This document shows positions 26,319-34,997 of a stretch of 64,000 bases of DNA, piece by piece; within the stretch, counting starts at the first letter, position 1, and each line of letters opens with the position of its first letter. The translations under genes were made by a program, and so were the position numbers. The notes beneath the pieces are model-generated. The model saw only the letters and a program-made list of their open reading frames with translations. It made no database searches and was not told the DNA's origin. This stretch comes from Chloroflexota bacterium (GTDB lineage Bacteria > Chloroflexota > Anaerolineae > Anaerolineales > Villigracilaceae): contig JACPVF010000007.1 in the NCBI GenBank assembly GCA_016191845.1, positions 310,001-374,000 on the forward strand, given 5' to 3'.

Positions 26319-27305
26319 TCACGCCTGGGAAGTTGCGCCTTCATACTCCATCCAGAGTAATGTACGCAGCGGAGCAAATCCCGCTGCGCGGATGGCTTCG
26401 TCGAAATCGCCCTTGGGATACTCGAGCGTCAGGTGTGGATACCCGTTCAGCGTGCGCCGCGCGTGGAGAAGCAGACTCAATACCGCTTCGCGGCTGGACC
26501 CCGGGCCTGCTGCCAGCCAAAGGGCATTTGGCTCCCGCCCAGAGGGAATCACTGCCAGCGCCGCCTCGAGTTGATCGCCTTTCAAGGCCGACCATTGGCG
26601 GATCCCCATGTCCACGAAGAACAAATAAATCATATTCCACTGCCCGGGCCTGAGCGGGGAAAAATTCCATTTGCCGTACCAGGCCAGGGCGTCGGGATAG
26701 GTCTGGTGCAGCCATTCCTGCTGACGGGGCCAGTCGCGGCCCGCCCGTCCCCCAATGGAGATATCCGATTTCGGGATGGGCAGGGCGCGGTCGCAATACC
26801 CCTTCCAATTCGTGCGGCGGGCACGTTCGCGGAAACCGAGGTCGCTGTAAAGTTGCACCGCGCCCGGGTTGTCCTCGCGGACGTGCAGCCAGATGGAAGC
26901 TTTATGATCGAGACCATGCTGGATGGCGCGCTCGGTCAGGGCACGGGCAATGCCGCGTCGACGGAAATCGGGGTGAGTGGCCACATTGGCGATCAGGTAC
27001 AGCCGCTGGCCATTGTAGCGAAACGGCACCAGACTGGCGTTGCCGACAACCTTGCTGTTTTCCTCCCAGACATAACCCGTCAGCGGCAGGGACGTGCTCT
27101 CGGCCATTTTGGTGGCCCAATGCAGGAAGCTCTCGTCGCGTCCCGCGCGACGCATATCCTGCACGTAACGCTGACCATCACTGTCCATTGTGCTGGCGAA
27201 ACACAACTCGATCAAGTCCGCCACGTGCGGCAGGTCACGCAGGATGTTGAGCGGCCGCAAATTAGGATGGGGGTTGGCGCGGACCGGTATCGGAATGGAG
27301 GCCAT
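26319..27305 (-). CDS. GNAT-family N-acetyltransferase
   Basis: A 328-residue protein with a GNAT fold in residues about 15-175. The acetyl-CoA motif is VATHPDFRRRGIARALTERA (motif A, R-x-x-G-I-A), followed by LHVREDNPGAVQLYSDLGFR. The remaining 150 residues resemble a second, weaker GNAT-like half with no intact CoA motif. The substrate is unknown. No ribosome site precedes the ATG; instead TATAAT lies only 6 bases upstream, implying a leaderless message. The neighbouring holin-family gene is 28 bases downstream on the same strand. Confidence 0.75.
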   Translation of the reverse strand: MASIPIPVRANPHPNLRPLNILRDLPHVADLIELCFASTMDSDGQRYVQDMRRAGRDESFLHWATKMAESTSLPLTGYVWEENSKVVGNASLVPFRYNGQRLYLIANVATHPDFRRRGIARALTERAIQHGLDHKASIWLHVREDNPGAVQLYSDLGFRERARRTNWKGYCDRALPIPKSDISIGGRAGRDWPRQQEWLHQTYPDALAWYGKWNFSPLRPGQWNMIYLFFVDMGIRQWSALKGDQLEAALAVIPSGREPNALWLAAGPGSSREAVLSLLLHARRTLNGYPHLTLEYPKGDFDEAIRAAGFAPLRTLLWMEYEGATSQA

Positions 27306-27311
27306 TGGGCA

Positions 27312-27317
27312 ATTATA
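27312..27317 (-). promoter_or_regulatory. -10 hexamer placed for leaderless start
   Basis: On the minus strand TATAAT ends 6 bases before the GNAT ATG, so transcription would start at or next to the start codon. No convincing -35 is seen. Confidence 0.45.
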
Positions 27318-27391
27318 GCGCGTTATGTGGACAGGAAAAAAGTCCCCCGGGCAACATTCTCAGAGATTCTCAGGGCATGCATCTATACAAT

Positions 27392-29941
27392 TTATGGTCT
27401 GTTTTCGAGGAAAATCCGCACAACCTGTGGGTCAAAGTATCTGCCAGCCTGTTCTTCGATGTAGTGGTATGCATCTTCATGAGACCAGGCCTGGCGATAA
27501 GGACGGTCAGAGGTCAACGCATCAAAGACATCCACCACGGCAAAAACACGGGCAGATAGGGGAATGTGTTCTCCTTTCAACCCAAACGGATAACCGCTGC
27601 CGTCCCACCGCTCATGATGATAATAGGGGACCTCCAAAGCGTGTCTCAAGTATTTGATCGGCGAAAGCATCTGATAGGCATAGACAGGGTGTTGCCGCAT
27701 GATCTCCCATTCACGGCCTATCAGGTTTCCCGGTTTCAGCAGAATCGCATCTGGCACGCCCATCTTTCCAATATCGTGAAGCAGCGCTCCGCGACGAAGG
27801 TCCATTTTTTCCGCCTCACTCATCCCCATTTTTTCGGCCAATTGCAGGGCCATCTGCGTTACTCGTTGGGTATGACCTTCAGTCTCCCTATCGCGCAGAT
27901 CAAGCGCACGCGACCAGCCTTCTATGGTCGCATCATACGCGAGGGTAAGTTCTGTGTTGGACCGTTGTAAATTTTCAAATAACGAGGCATTCTCAATTGC
28001 GATAGCCGCCTGGGTAGCCAGGGTCTCAAAATAATCCAGCCAGGCCAACTCTGGCTCAAACGTTTTTCGGTGAAAAAGTTCGAGCACGCCTTTGACCTGT
28101 CCCTTGACCATAAGAGGCGTTGCACAATGGAGTACAAACCCTTCTTCGGATAGAAATAATGGACGGATAAAACCTTCGTCCACCTTTTCGATATCCAGAC
28201 AGGAAACCGTACGACATTCCTGGGCGGCGCGTCCAGCACAACCATCCCCAAGCCTGACGCATGACTGTTCGACACCCTTGGTCCTGAACCCAATACCTGC
28301 TGCGTAATCCAACATGTGAGTGACAGAATTCAGCAGGAGGATACTGACCGCATCCACCCCAAGCTCATTTTTTACATTATCCAGAATAACACCAAGTGTG
28401 GCATTTATATCGACATTGCTGGTGATGGCAACATCGATTTTATGCAAAGCGATCAACCGTCCCAGTTGCTGTTCAGTCTGCTCATGAAGCATGATGCGAT
28501 AAAGAGCATTTGCCGCAATGTCAGCAATGGCGTTGAGCAGTCGCAGGTCCTGCTCCAGGATATCAGCACGGCGGGCGATCCATAATGCGCCAATCGATTG
28601 TTCTCGCGCAATCAGGGGGATGGCTGCCACGCAACGAGAGTCGCCCAACAGGTCAGGGCGATAGAAAAGGGAATCAGAATCTGCATTATTGTTCAGGTAG
28701 CTTTTTTTATTTTTGATAACCCAACCACTTATTCCCATTCCTTGCGGGACAACCAGGCCACTAAACCTTTCTCCCACAACCCCACGTCCCATTTCGACGA
28801 CAATTCCTTCGTTTGATGGAGAGGGCAGGGCAATCATGGACCCTTCCGCATCAAATAAATCGAGTAATTGGTCGAGAACAACGCTGAACATTTCGGTCCG
28901 GGTGACCGCCTGCCGCATTGCAGAACTGACGGTAACAATGACTTCCCGTTCTCGCTCATGCTGTTTGCGCTCGCTGATATCCTTCTTGATGGCGATAAAA
29001 TGACTTATTTCCCCCTGTTCCCCGTGCACGGGTGAAATGGTCATTTCTTCTGTGTAAAGGCGTCCATCCTTGCAGCGATTTATCAGTTCGCCGTGCCAGG
29101 TCTCTCCAGAGAGGATCCTGTTCCAAAGATTGGCATAAAAATCCTGGCTTTGTTTTCCAGATTTCAGGATATTAGGTGTCTGCCCAACAATTTCCTCACC
29201 AGAATATCCTGTAAGGCGGGTAAAAGCGGAATTGGCCCATATAATCTTCCCCATATTATCAGTAATCAATATGCCGTTGGCAGCAGCCTCCAAAGCAGTC
29301 CCTTGAAGGCGCAATTGTGCTTCGCGCTGACGAAGCGCCGCCTCAGCCAGTCTCCTAGTTTCAACTTCCTCCTGAAGCCTTACATTCGCATCTACTAAAT
29401 CCCGTGTGCGCTCCTCTACCTTACGCTCCAATTCGAACTGGGACCTTTGCAAAAGTTTCCTTTGCAAGCGATTCTCAAGCGATAATGCCACATAATTCGC
29501 CAAATTCTTGATAAAGGGCTTATAAGCATCAAAAACATCAGAATCATTCACACGGAAAATAAAAAAACCGAAAGGATGGTTCAAAGATGCAACCAGAGCG
29601 GACTGCATGCCTTTTTGTTCACCCAACTCACATTGAAAGTCAAAGCCCGGCAGGAATGCGGCCATTTCGTCTAATTCGATGGAAGTTGTGTGGAAAGAAC
29701 TACATCTTCCACAAACTTTATTTTCCATCTCCCTTTTTTGAGCAGTCATGCCCTGCAAACATACACGGCAGGAGGTCACGCCAGGGATGCCTACCAGCGC
29801 CTCAGCAAAAAAATCCGCAATATGCGTCGTATCGGGCAGCACAAAATCAATATTTTGTGCTGCCAGGATTTGTCCAAGGACACGCGGATCAACCTCGTAC
29901 CGTTTCCCCCCTTTTTGGTCATGCACTTCACTGGAGGTCAT
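27392..29941 (-). CDS. PAS/GAF multi-sensor cyclic-di-GMP phosphodiesterase (HD-GYP)
   Basis: An 849-residue soluble sensor protein. In order: an N-terminal sensor of about 160 residues with two Cys pairs (CRVCLQG near 57 and CGRCSSF near 77), a coiled coil (about 165-225), PAS domain (226-330, GKIIWANSAFTRLTGYSGEE), GAF (340-480), GAF (490-645, GVDAVSILLLNSVTHMLDYA) and HD-GYP (about 660-849). The phosphodiesterase motifs are complete: HTQRVT, LLHDIGKMGVPD, HHERWDGSGYPFG and DVFDALTSDRPYR. It should hydrolyse cyclic di-GMP. The Cys pairs could bind a metal or act as a redox switch, which is inference. The MEDS-domain gene lies 19 bases upstream on the same strand, so the two are probably co-transcribed. 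Confidence 0.88.
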   Translation of the reverse strand: MTSSEVHDQKGGKRYEVDPRVLGQILAAQNIDFVLPDTTHIADFFAEALVGIPGVTSCRVCLQGMTAQKREMENKVCGRCSSFHTTSIELDEMAAFLPGFDFQCELGEQKGMQSALVASLNHPFGFFIFRVNDSDVFDAYKPFIKNLANYVALSLENRLQRKLLQRSQFELERKVEERTRDLVDANVRLQEEVETRRLAEAALRQREAQLRLQGTALEAAANGILITDNMGKIIWANSAFTRLTGYSGEEIVGQTPNILKSGKQSQDFYANLWNRILSGETWHGELINRCKDGRLYTEEMTISPVHGEQGEISHFIAIKKDISERKQHEREREVIVTVSSAMRQAVTRTEMFSVVLDQLLDLFDAEGSMIALPSPSNEGIVVEMGRGVVGERFSGLVVPQGMGISGWVIKNKKSYLNNNADSDSLFYRPDLLGDSRCVAAIPLIAREQSIGALWIARRADILEQDLRLLNAIADIAANALYRIMLHEQTEQQLGRLIALHKIDVAITSNVDINATLGVILDNVKNELGVDAVSILLLNSVTHMLDYAAGIGFRTKGVEQSCVRLGDGCAGRAAQECRTVSCLDIEKVDEGFIRPLFLSEEGFVLHCATPLMVKGQVKGVLELFHRKTFEPELAWLDYFETLATQAAIAIENASLFENLQRSNTELTLAYDATIEGWSRALDLRDRETEGHTQRVTQMALQLAEKMGMSEAEKMDLRRGALLHDIGKMGVPDAILLKPGNLIGREWEIMRQHPVYAYQMLSPIKYLRHALEVPYYHHERWDGSGYPFGLKGEHIPLSARVFAVVDVFDALTSDRPYRQAWSHEDAYHYIEEQAGRYFDPQVVRIFLENRP

Positions 29942-29960
29942 AAGAAAACCACATCATCTT

Positions 29961-30575
29961 TTAATGACTTGTTTTGAGATTTTTGAGGAATTCCTCGGGT
30001 TGTATGTAAAACGGATTACGGATGATCTGCCCCTGTGCGACCATGTACGGGTGGACCTGCAATACTTTGAACAATGTGGCTCCATCAAAACGGCGGGCAT
30101 CATACTGGCACATGCCGATCCGTGGAAAATCGTGCTCGATCATATTGAGACCCACTTCATATTCCAGGAAACGGTCAGCGTCGGGAATGTTTCTCAAGAC
30201 CCAGGTCATCTCGCCGCAGGCGCGTGAAGCGCTGAAACCAGCCTGTCTTGCTGTACCATAACGCGATATGGCATTGTCAAGCACCTGACGGGGCGCATGA
30301 TGCCCGCCCGGACAATAGGCACTCTCGGCGCTGAGAATGCGGAAAGCCTCGCTCTCCTCAAAGCCCAGCCCCATATCCGACAGCCAGGCATGTATTTCTT
30401 CTGAAGGGGTGGTGTCTGTAAAATAGCGAACGATCTCCCCATTCCGTATGCCAGCAGCCAGGTATTTAGAAACGATTCTCTGACGCTGTTCTTCGTTATC
30501 ATAGATCAGACACAGATGGTGACATTCCGGGACAGCCTCCGTAGTGAAGCCCAAATCCAACGCATGGTCATCCAT
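29961..30575 (-). CDS. MEDS-domain sensor protein
   Basis: A 204-residue protein with one MEDS domain (as in DcmR of methylotrophs and many sensor kinases). Visible are CHHLCLIYDNEEQRQRIVSK, LAAGIRNGEIVRYFTD and RACGEMTWVLRNIPDADRFL followed by YEVGLNMIEHDFPRIGMCQY (adjacent pieces). These suit a small-molecule sensing fold related to RecA/KaiC. ATG 30575 is used because AGGAG lies 6 bases upstream. An in-frame ATG 13 codons earlier lacks one. It precedes the HD-GYP gene and probably provides its input. Confidence 0.75.
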   Translation of the reverse strand: MDDHALDLGFTTEAVPECHHLCLIYDNEEQRQRIVSKYLAAGIRNGEIVRYFTDTTPSEEIHAWLSDMGLGFEESEAFRILSAESAYCPGGHHAPRQVLDNAISRYGTARQAGFSASRACGEMTWVLRNIPDADRFLEYEVGLNMIEHDFPRIGMCQYDARRFDGATLFKVLQVHPYMVAQGQIIRNPFYIQPEEFLKNLKTSH

Positions 30576-30821
30576 TTTTCTCTCCTTTTCAAAATAGGTA
30601 GAGACCTCCGACATCTGGTCTCGAAATCTGGGGAACAGCTACTCTAACTCTAAACCAGTATGCTCTTCAACTAGTGGATGTCCTGGCCTTGAAAGAAACG
30701 CAATCATTTCACCCCTAATTAACCCGCACGTACGACCTTCTTGCAAAAGATGGAACGTGTTCATGCCGCTTTTATTTTGACACATTATTTGCTGATTGGC
30801 TATATTTTTTAGGGATTTGTA
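30576..30821. other. gene-free AT-rich stretch upstream of the MEDS gene
   Basis: No credible coding sequence, tRNA or repeat was seen here. A 62-codon open frame on the minus strand has no ribosome site and AT-rich, non-coding-like composition. The stretch probably holds the promoter for the MEDS and HD-GYP pair, but no clear -35/-10 pair stands out. Confidence 0.5.
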
Positions 30822-30855
30822 AACCAAAAGCTCCCGGGGATGCCTCGGGAGCTTT
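30822..30855 (-). terminator. intrinsic terminator of leuS
   Basis: On the minus strand AAAGCTCCCG (30846-30855) pairs with CGGGAGCTTT (30827-30836), followed by TTGG. It begins 24 bases after the leuS stop. Confidence 0.75.
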
Positions 30856-30878
30856 ATTTAAAAGTGTAGGCAGCTTGA

Positions 30879-33353
30879 CTACACGACGATATTGACCAAC
30901 TTCCTGTTCGCCACAATGACCTTGCGTGGCTCCTTGCCTTCCAGATACTTCTGGACGTTGTCGCTGGCCAGCGCCGCAGCCTTGATCTGGTCCTCGCTGG
31001 CTTCGGCTGGAACGACGATCTTGTCACGCAGCTTGCCGTTGACCTGCACAGGGATCTCGATGGAATCGTCCTTGGCGGCGGCTTCGTCTACCTGCGGCCA
31101 GGATTGCTGATGGACCGAGTAAGTCTTGCCCAGTTGACCCGTCCACAGTTCTTCGGCGATGTGCGGAGCGATGGGAGCCAGCATCTTCAGGTAGATCTCC
31201 TGAGCTTCCTTCCAGGCGTCGCTGCCAGCCACGCCCGCTTCACGAGCCTTGTACATTTCGTTCATCAATTCCATCAGCGCGGAGATGATGGTGTTGAACT
31301 CGAAGTTCTCGAAGTCACGCGTCACCTTGCGCAGGGTCTGGTGAACCTTGCGGCGCAGATTCTTCTTCGCTTCATCGGAACCAGACCCAGGCAGGGTCGG
31401 GTCGGTGAACAGGGTCCAGGTGCGGCGGATCCAGCGGGCGGAACCTTCGATGCCCTGCGAGTCCCACGGGGCACCCATCTCCCAGCGCGCGAAGAACATC
31501 AGGTAGGCGCGCACGGTGTCGGCGCCGTATTTGTCCACCAGAATATCGGGCGCGATCACATTGCCGCGGCTCTTGGACATCTTCTCGTTGTCCTCGCCCA
31601 GCACCATGCCTTGATTGCGCAGTTGGATCATCGGCTCGTTGCCTTCGGTGATGCCCGCATCGCGCAGCGCCTTGTGGAAGAATCGCGTGTACAGCAGGTG
31701 CATCGTGGCGTGCTCGATGCCGCCCGTGTAGGTGTCCACGGGCATCCAGTAATTGTATTCAGCATCGTCGAACGGACCCTTGTCATACTTCGGCGACAGA
31801 TAGCGCAGGTGATACCACGACGAGCACATGAAGGTGTCCATCGTGTCAGTCTCGCGCTCGGCGGGCCCGCCGCACACGGGGCAGGTGGTGTTCTTCCAGG
31901 TCGGGTGCAGCTTCAGCGGCGACTCACCTGTCGGCTTCCACTCCACGTCCTCGGGCAGGGTCACGGGCAGTTGATCATCGGGCACGGGATTCCAGCCGTG
32001 GATGGGGCAATTCACCATCGGGATCGGCGCGCCCCAATAACGCTGACGGCTGATCAGCCAGTCGCGATAACGATAGTTGACCGACTCTTTGCCGACGCCT
32101 TTTTCTTCCAGCCAGTCGATGACCCTGGCAATGCTGGGATTCTTGCGTCCCTTCTCGACGTTGACCCTGGTCCCGTTTAACATGCCTGAGTTGACCATCA
32201 CGCCAGGTCCCACATAAGCGGCTTCCATCGTGGACCCGTCGGGCGCGTCCTGACCCTCAGGCTGGATCACGGGGATGATCTCCAGACCATACTTGCGGGC
32301 AAAGGCGAAGTCACGTTCATCGTGCGCAGGGACAGCCATGATGGCACCCGTGCCGTACGACATCAGCACATAATCCGCGATCCAGATCGGGATGCGCGCG
32401 CCGTTGACGGGGTTGATGGCGTAGCCGCCCGTGAAGACGCCCGTCTTTTCCTTATCCACCGCACCGCGTTGAATATCGGACTGACGCGCAGTTTGTACTT
32501 TGTACTCTTCCACGGCGGCCTTGTTCTCGGGCGTGGTGATCTCGTCCACCAGCGGATGCTCGGGCGAGAAGACCATGAAGGTCGCTCCCCACAGCGTGTC
32601 GGGGCGGGTGGTAAAGATCTCGACGTCGTGGTTGCCCACTTCCGTCTTAAAGATGACCGAAGCGCCTTCACTGCGGTCGATCCAGTTGGTCTGCAGGGTC
32701 TTGACCGTCTGCGGCCAGTCCAGGCCATCGAAGTTCAGCAGTTCATCCGCGTATTTGGTGGCCTTGAAGAACCACTGGTTCAGGTCCTTCTTGATGACAG
32801 GAGTACCGCAGCGTTCGCAGTGACGGTCATCGCCCCAGACCTGTTCGCGCGCCAGCGTGGTGTTGCAGTTCGGGCAAAAGTCCACGGGCGACATCTTGCG
32901 ATAGGCCAGGCCCATCTTATACAGTTGGATGAAGAACCACTCGGTCCATTTGTAGTATTCAGGTTCGCACGAGACAGCCTCGCGCTCCCAGTCGAACATG
33001 GCGCCCATCGAGCGCAGTTGTTTGCGCATGCGCACGATGTTGTCACGGGTGCGCACCATCGGATGGATGCCGCTCTTGATGGCCGCATTCTCAGCGGGCA
33101 GGCCAAAGGCGTCGAAACCCATCGGGAACAGCACGTTATACCCCTTCATGCGCATGTACCGCGCGCGCGCATCGGAGGGCGTCATCGCATACCAGTGACC
33201 GATGTGCAGGTCACCGCTGGGATAGGGCAGCATGGTCAGTGCGTAATGTTTCGGCTTGCTATTGTCGATCACCGAACGATACAACTGATCCGCGTCCCAT
33301 TTGGCTTGCCACTTGCTTTCTATCTCTTTCGGATTGTAGTGAATATCTGCCAT
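30879..33353 (-). CDS. leuS: leucyl-tRNA synthetase
   Basis: LeuRS charges tRNA-Leu. The 824-residue protein begins MADIHYNPKEIESKWQAKWD. The class I signatures are PSGDLHIGHWYA (HIGH) and EKMSKSRGN (KMSKS), and DWLISRQRYWGAPIP is present. A Cys zinc site appears as FCPNCNTTLA and CERCGTPV, and a second as CPVCGGPAE. The CP1 editing domain (about 220-420) contains IEIFTTRPDTLWGATF... with TTRPDT intact. Start ATG 33353 follows AGGA by 4 bases, whereas the longer form has no site. It lies 205 bases downstream of ilvE, with no terminator in between, so the Leu T-box may control it too. Confidence 0.97.
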   Translation of the reverse strand: MADIHYNPKEIESKWQAKWDADQLYRSVIDNSKPKHYALTMLPYPSGDLHIGHWYAMTPSDARARYMRMKGYNVLFPMGFDAFGLPAENAAIKSGIHPMVRTRDNIVRMRKQLRSMGAMFDWEREAVSCEPEYYKWTEWFFIQLYKMGLAYRKMSPVDFCPNCNTTLAREQVWGDDRHCERCGTPVIKKDLNQWFFKATKYADELLNFDGLDWPQTVKTLQTNWIDRSEGASVIFKTEVGNHDVEIFTTRPDTLWGATFMVFSPEHPLVDEITTPENKAAVEEYKVQTARQSDIQRGAVDKEKTGVFTGGYAINPVNGARIPIWIADYVLMSYGTGAIMAVPAHDERDFAFARKYGLEIIPVIQPEGQDAPDGSTMEAAYVGPGVMVNSGMLNGTRVNVEKGRKNPSIARVIDWLEEKGVGKESVNYRYRDWLISRQRYWGAPIPMVNCPIHGWNPVPDDQLPVTLPEDVEWKPTGESPLKLHPTWKNTTCPVCGGPAERETDTMDTFMCSSWYHLRYLSPKYDKGPFDDAEYNYWMPVDTYTGGIEHATMHLLYTRFFHKALRDAGITEGNEPMIQLRNQGMVLGEDNEKMSKSRGNVIAPDILVDKYGADTVRAYLMFFARWEMGAPWDSQGIEGSARWIRRTWTLFTDPTLPGSGSDEAKKNLRRKVHQTLRKVTRDFENFEFNTIISALMELMNEMYKAREAGVAGSDAWKEAQEIYLKMLAPIAPHIAEELWTGQLGKTYSVHQQSWPQVDEAAAKDDSIEIPVQVNGKLRDKIVVPAEASEDQIKAAALASDNVQKYLEGKEPRKVIVANRKLVNIVV

Positions 33354-33396
33354 TCGTTCCTCATTGGAATTGATTTCTGTAGTCAATGGCCTGATC

Positions 33397-33504
33397 TCAG
33401 GCGGCCTTGAAGAGCGGGAGGCGCGGAAGCCTGCTCTGAGCGGAGCCGAAGAGAAGAGGCCCCTGTTTCCAGAAGATATAGTTGATTTGGATTTTAGGTT
33501 TCAT
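33397..33504 (-). CDS. 35-residue open frame, candidate leader peptide before leuS
   Basis: An ideal ribosome site (AAGGAGG, 5-base spacing) precedes ATG 33504. The frame encodes 35 residues (MKPKIQINYIFWKQG, then PLLFGSAQSRLPRLPLFKAA) with five Leu in the second half, and ends 43 bases before leuS. GCCTGA/TCAGGC forms a small hairpin at its stop codon. Part of the frame (33436-33453) is a dispersed repeat word, so it may instead be chance coding on a repeat. Confidence 0.4.
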   Translation of the reverse strand: MKPKIQINYIFWKQGPLLFGSAQSRLPRLPLFKAA

Positions 33505-33557
33505 TCGTGCCTCCTTTTAGATTTTTATGTCCTTGCGAGGTTCTTCGCAGCGACATG

Positions 33558-34481
33558 TTATTTCACGATCGTCATCCATCCATGCGTATCGGGCAGGTCG
33601 CCACGGATAATGCCAAAGAACTGATCCTGGATCCGCTTCGTGATCGGACCTCGTCCACCGCTGCCGATCTGGATGCGGTCCACCGAGCGGACGGGTGTCA
33701 CCTCGACGGCGGTCCCGCTGAAGAAGATCTCGTCCGCGATGTAAAGCATCTCGCGCGGGAAGGTCTCTTCGCGGACCTCGTAGCCCATCTCGCGCGCCAG
33801 GCTGATCACGTATCCACGGTTGACGCCCAACAGGATCGACGCGCCCACAGGCGGCGTATAGATCACGCCGCGATAGACAACGAAGACATTCTCACCGCTG
33901 CCTTCGCTGACATGGCCGTTGATGTCCAGCGTGATGCCTTCCATGAAGCCCATGTCGGCAGCTTCCATCGTCACATAGCCTGAGTTGACGTAGTTGCCGC
34001 CCGCCTTGGTCAAGCCTGCATGCGTGTCAGGAGCCATGCGGCGCCAACTACTGACCATCACATCCACGCCGTTCTCGATGCCTTCCTCGCCCAGGTAACG
34101 GCCAAAGTCAAAGGCGATGATGGCGAACTCGGTCGGCGAATTGCGTGCGTCCAGCGCGATCGTCCCTGAACCTTTATACGCCAGCGGACGAATGTAACAA
34201 GACTTCAACCCATTGCGTCGCACCGTCTCAACGATGGCGGCGGAAACTTCCTCGGGGGAATACGGCAGATCCATGCGCAGGATGCGACACGAGTCGAACA
34301 GCCGGCGTACATGCGGCTCCAAGCCCAGGATGGCTGTTCCATTCTTCGACTCGTACGCGCGCAAGCCTTCGAATACGCTTGAGCCATAATGCAGCGCATG
34401 CGTCGTGATGTGGACGTTGGCTTCGTCCCATTTCACAAACTGACCGTTATGCCAGATCCATTCCGCTTTCGGTATCGCCAT
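33558..34481 (-). CDS. ilvE: branched-chain amino acid aminotransferase
   Basis: This PLP-dependent class IV transaminase catalyses the last step of Leu, Ile and Val synthesis, using glutamate. The 307-residue protein has HALHYGSSVFEGLRAYES, PHVRRLFDSCRIL, CYIRPLAYKG and the PLP-binding AGLTKAGGNYVNSGYVTMEA (Lys). It also has GHVSEGSGENVFVVYRG and FFSGTAVEVTPV. ATG 34481 is used because GGAG lies 6 bases before it; an ATG two codons upstream overlaps that site. A T-box leader precedes it directly, and leuS follows. Confidence 0.93.
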   Translation of the reverse strand: MAIPKAEWIWHNGQFVKWDEANVHITTHALHYGSSVFEGLRAYESKNGTAILGLEPHVRRLFDSCRILRMDLPYSPEEVSAAIVETVRRNGLKSCYIRPLAYKGSGTIALDARNSPTEFAIIAFDFGRYLGEEGIENGVDVMVSSWRRMAPDTHAGLTKAGGNYVNSGYVTMEAADMGFMEGITLDINGHVSEGSGENVFVVYRGVIYTPPVGASILLGVNRGYVISLAREMGYEVREETFPREMLYIADEIFFSGTAVEVTPVRSVDRIQIGSGGRGPITKRIQDQFFGIIRGDLPDTHGWMTIVK

Positions 34482-34497
34482 ATTCATCTCCAGTAAA

Positions 34498-34812
34498 TAA
34501 AAAAGCCTTCATCCACTTTGGGACGAAGGCCTGCTCCGCGGTACCACCCGAATTCGTCATTCAGTCTGTCATCCTTCGTCTTGTAGCTTTTAGACTACCT
34601 GACCAACGACTATCCAACAAAACGACGCACTTTAACGCTATAACGGGCTTTCCCGTCATCGACTACTGCATTTCACCGATGAAGTCCCTCGTCAGAGGAG
34701 GCGGGCGAGTTCAGCCTGATGCATTCCCGTGGACACCATGAAGGGCTTTCACCTCACTCTCCCTTCTCGCTGACGGGATGGCTTACTACTCCAGCCATGA
34801 CTTTTAAATATG
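34498..34812 (-). promoter_or_regulatory. T-box leader riboswitch, Leu (CTC) specifier, before ilvE
   Basis: The minus-strand RNA has the T-box element GGGTGGTACCGCG (34537-34549). It is followed by an intrinsic terminator, GCCTTCGTCC ... GGATGAAGGC and TTTTTT (34498-34530). Upstream, stem I shows the conserved GAGGTGAAAGCC distal element and a base helix GTCAG/CTGAC. The specifier loop reads GAA-CTC-G, with CTC at 34707-34709, a leucine codon. Uncharged tRNA-Leu would bind stem I and the TGG bulge, favour the antiterminator and turn on ilvE and probably leuS. Confidence 0.92.
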
Positions 34813-34819
34813 TTTTTCG

Positions 34820-34825
34820 ATTATA
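34820..34825 (-). promoter_or_regulatory. extended -10 of the T-box transcript
   Basis: The minus strand reads TGCTATAAT, an extended -10, giving a start near 34812. It directly abuts the terminator hairpin of the tRNA unit upstream. Confidence 0.6.
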
Positions 34826-34830
34826 GCACA

Positions 34831-34857
34831 AGAGCGACCGGGGAAACCAGTCGCTCT
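34831..34857 (-). terminator. hairpin ending the tRNA-Ala transcript
   Basis: AGAGCGACCGG (34831-34841) pairs with the reverse arm 34847-34857 around a 5-base loop, with one mismatch. It starts 7 bases after the tRNA-Ala(GGC) gene. Confidence 0.6.
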
Positions 34858-34863
34858 CACAGG

Positions 34864-34936
34864 TGGACCCAGGGGGATTCGAACCCCCGACCTTCTCAAT
34901 GCCATTGAGACGCGCTCCCAACTGCGCTATGGGCCC
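34864..34936 (-). tRNA. tRNA-Ala (anticodon GGC)
   Basis: A 73-base cloverleaf read on the minus strand. The acceptor GGGCCCA pairs with TGGGTCC plus discriminator A. The D arm is GCGCAGTTGGGAGCGC. The anticodon arm TCTCA-ATGGCAT-TGAGA gives anticodon GGC, and the T arm is GGGGGTTCGAATCCCCC. CCA is not encoded; CCT follows. It decodes GCC and GCU. Confidence 0.95.
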
Positions 34937-34997
34937 TTGGTCGGATTTTGCGAGCAGCGAACTTCGACTTACAAGTTGTCCACTGTTCGCTGCCTAG

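Noticed and set aside
30639-30827. 62-codon open frame in the gap before the MEDS gene
   Set aside because: No ribosome site, AT-rich non-coding composition and no recognisable protein features.
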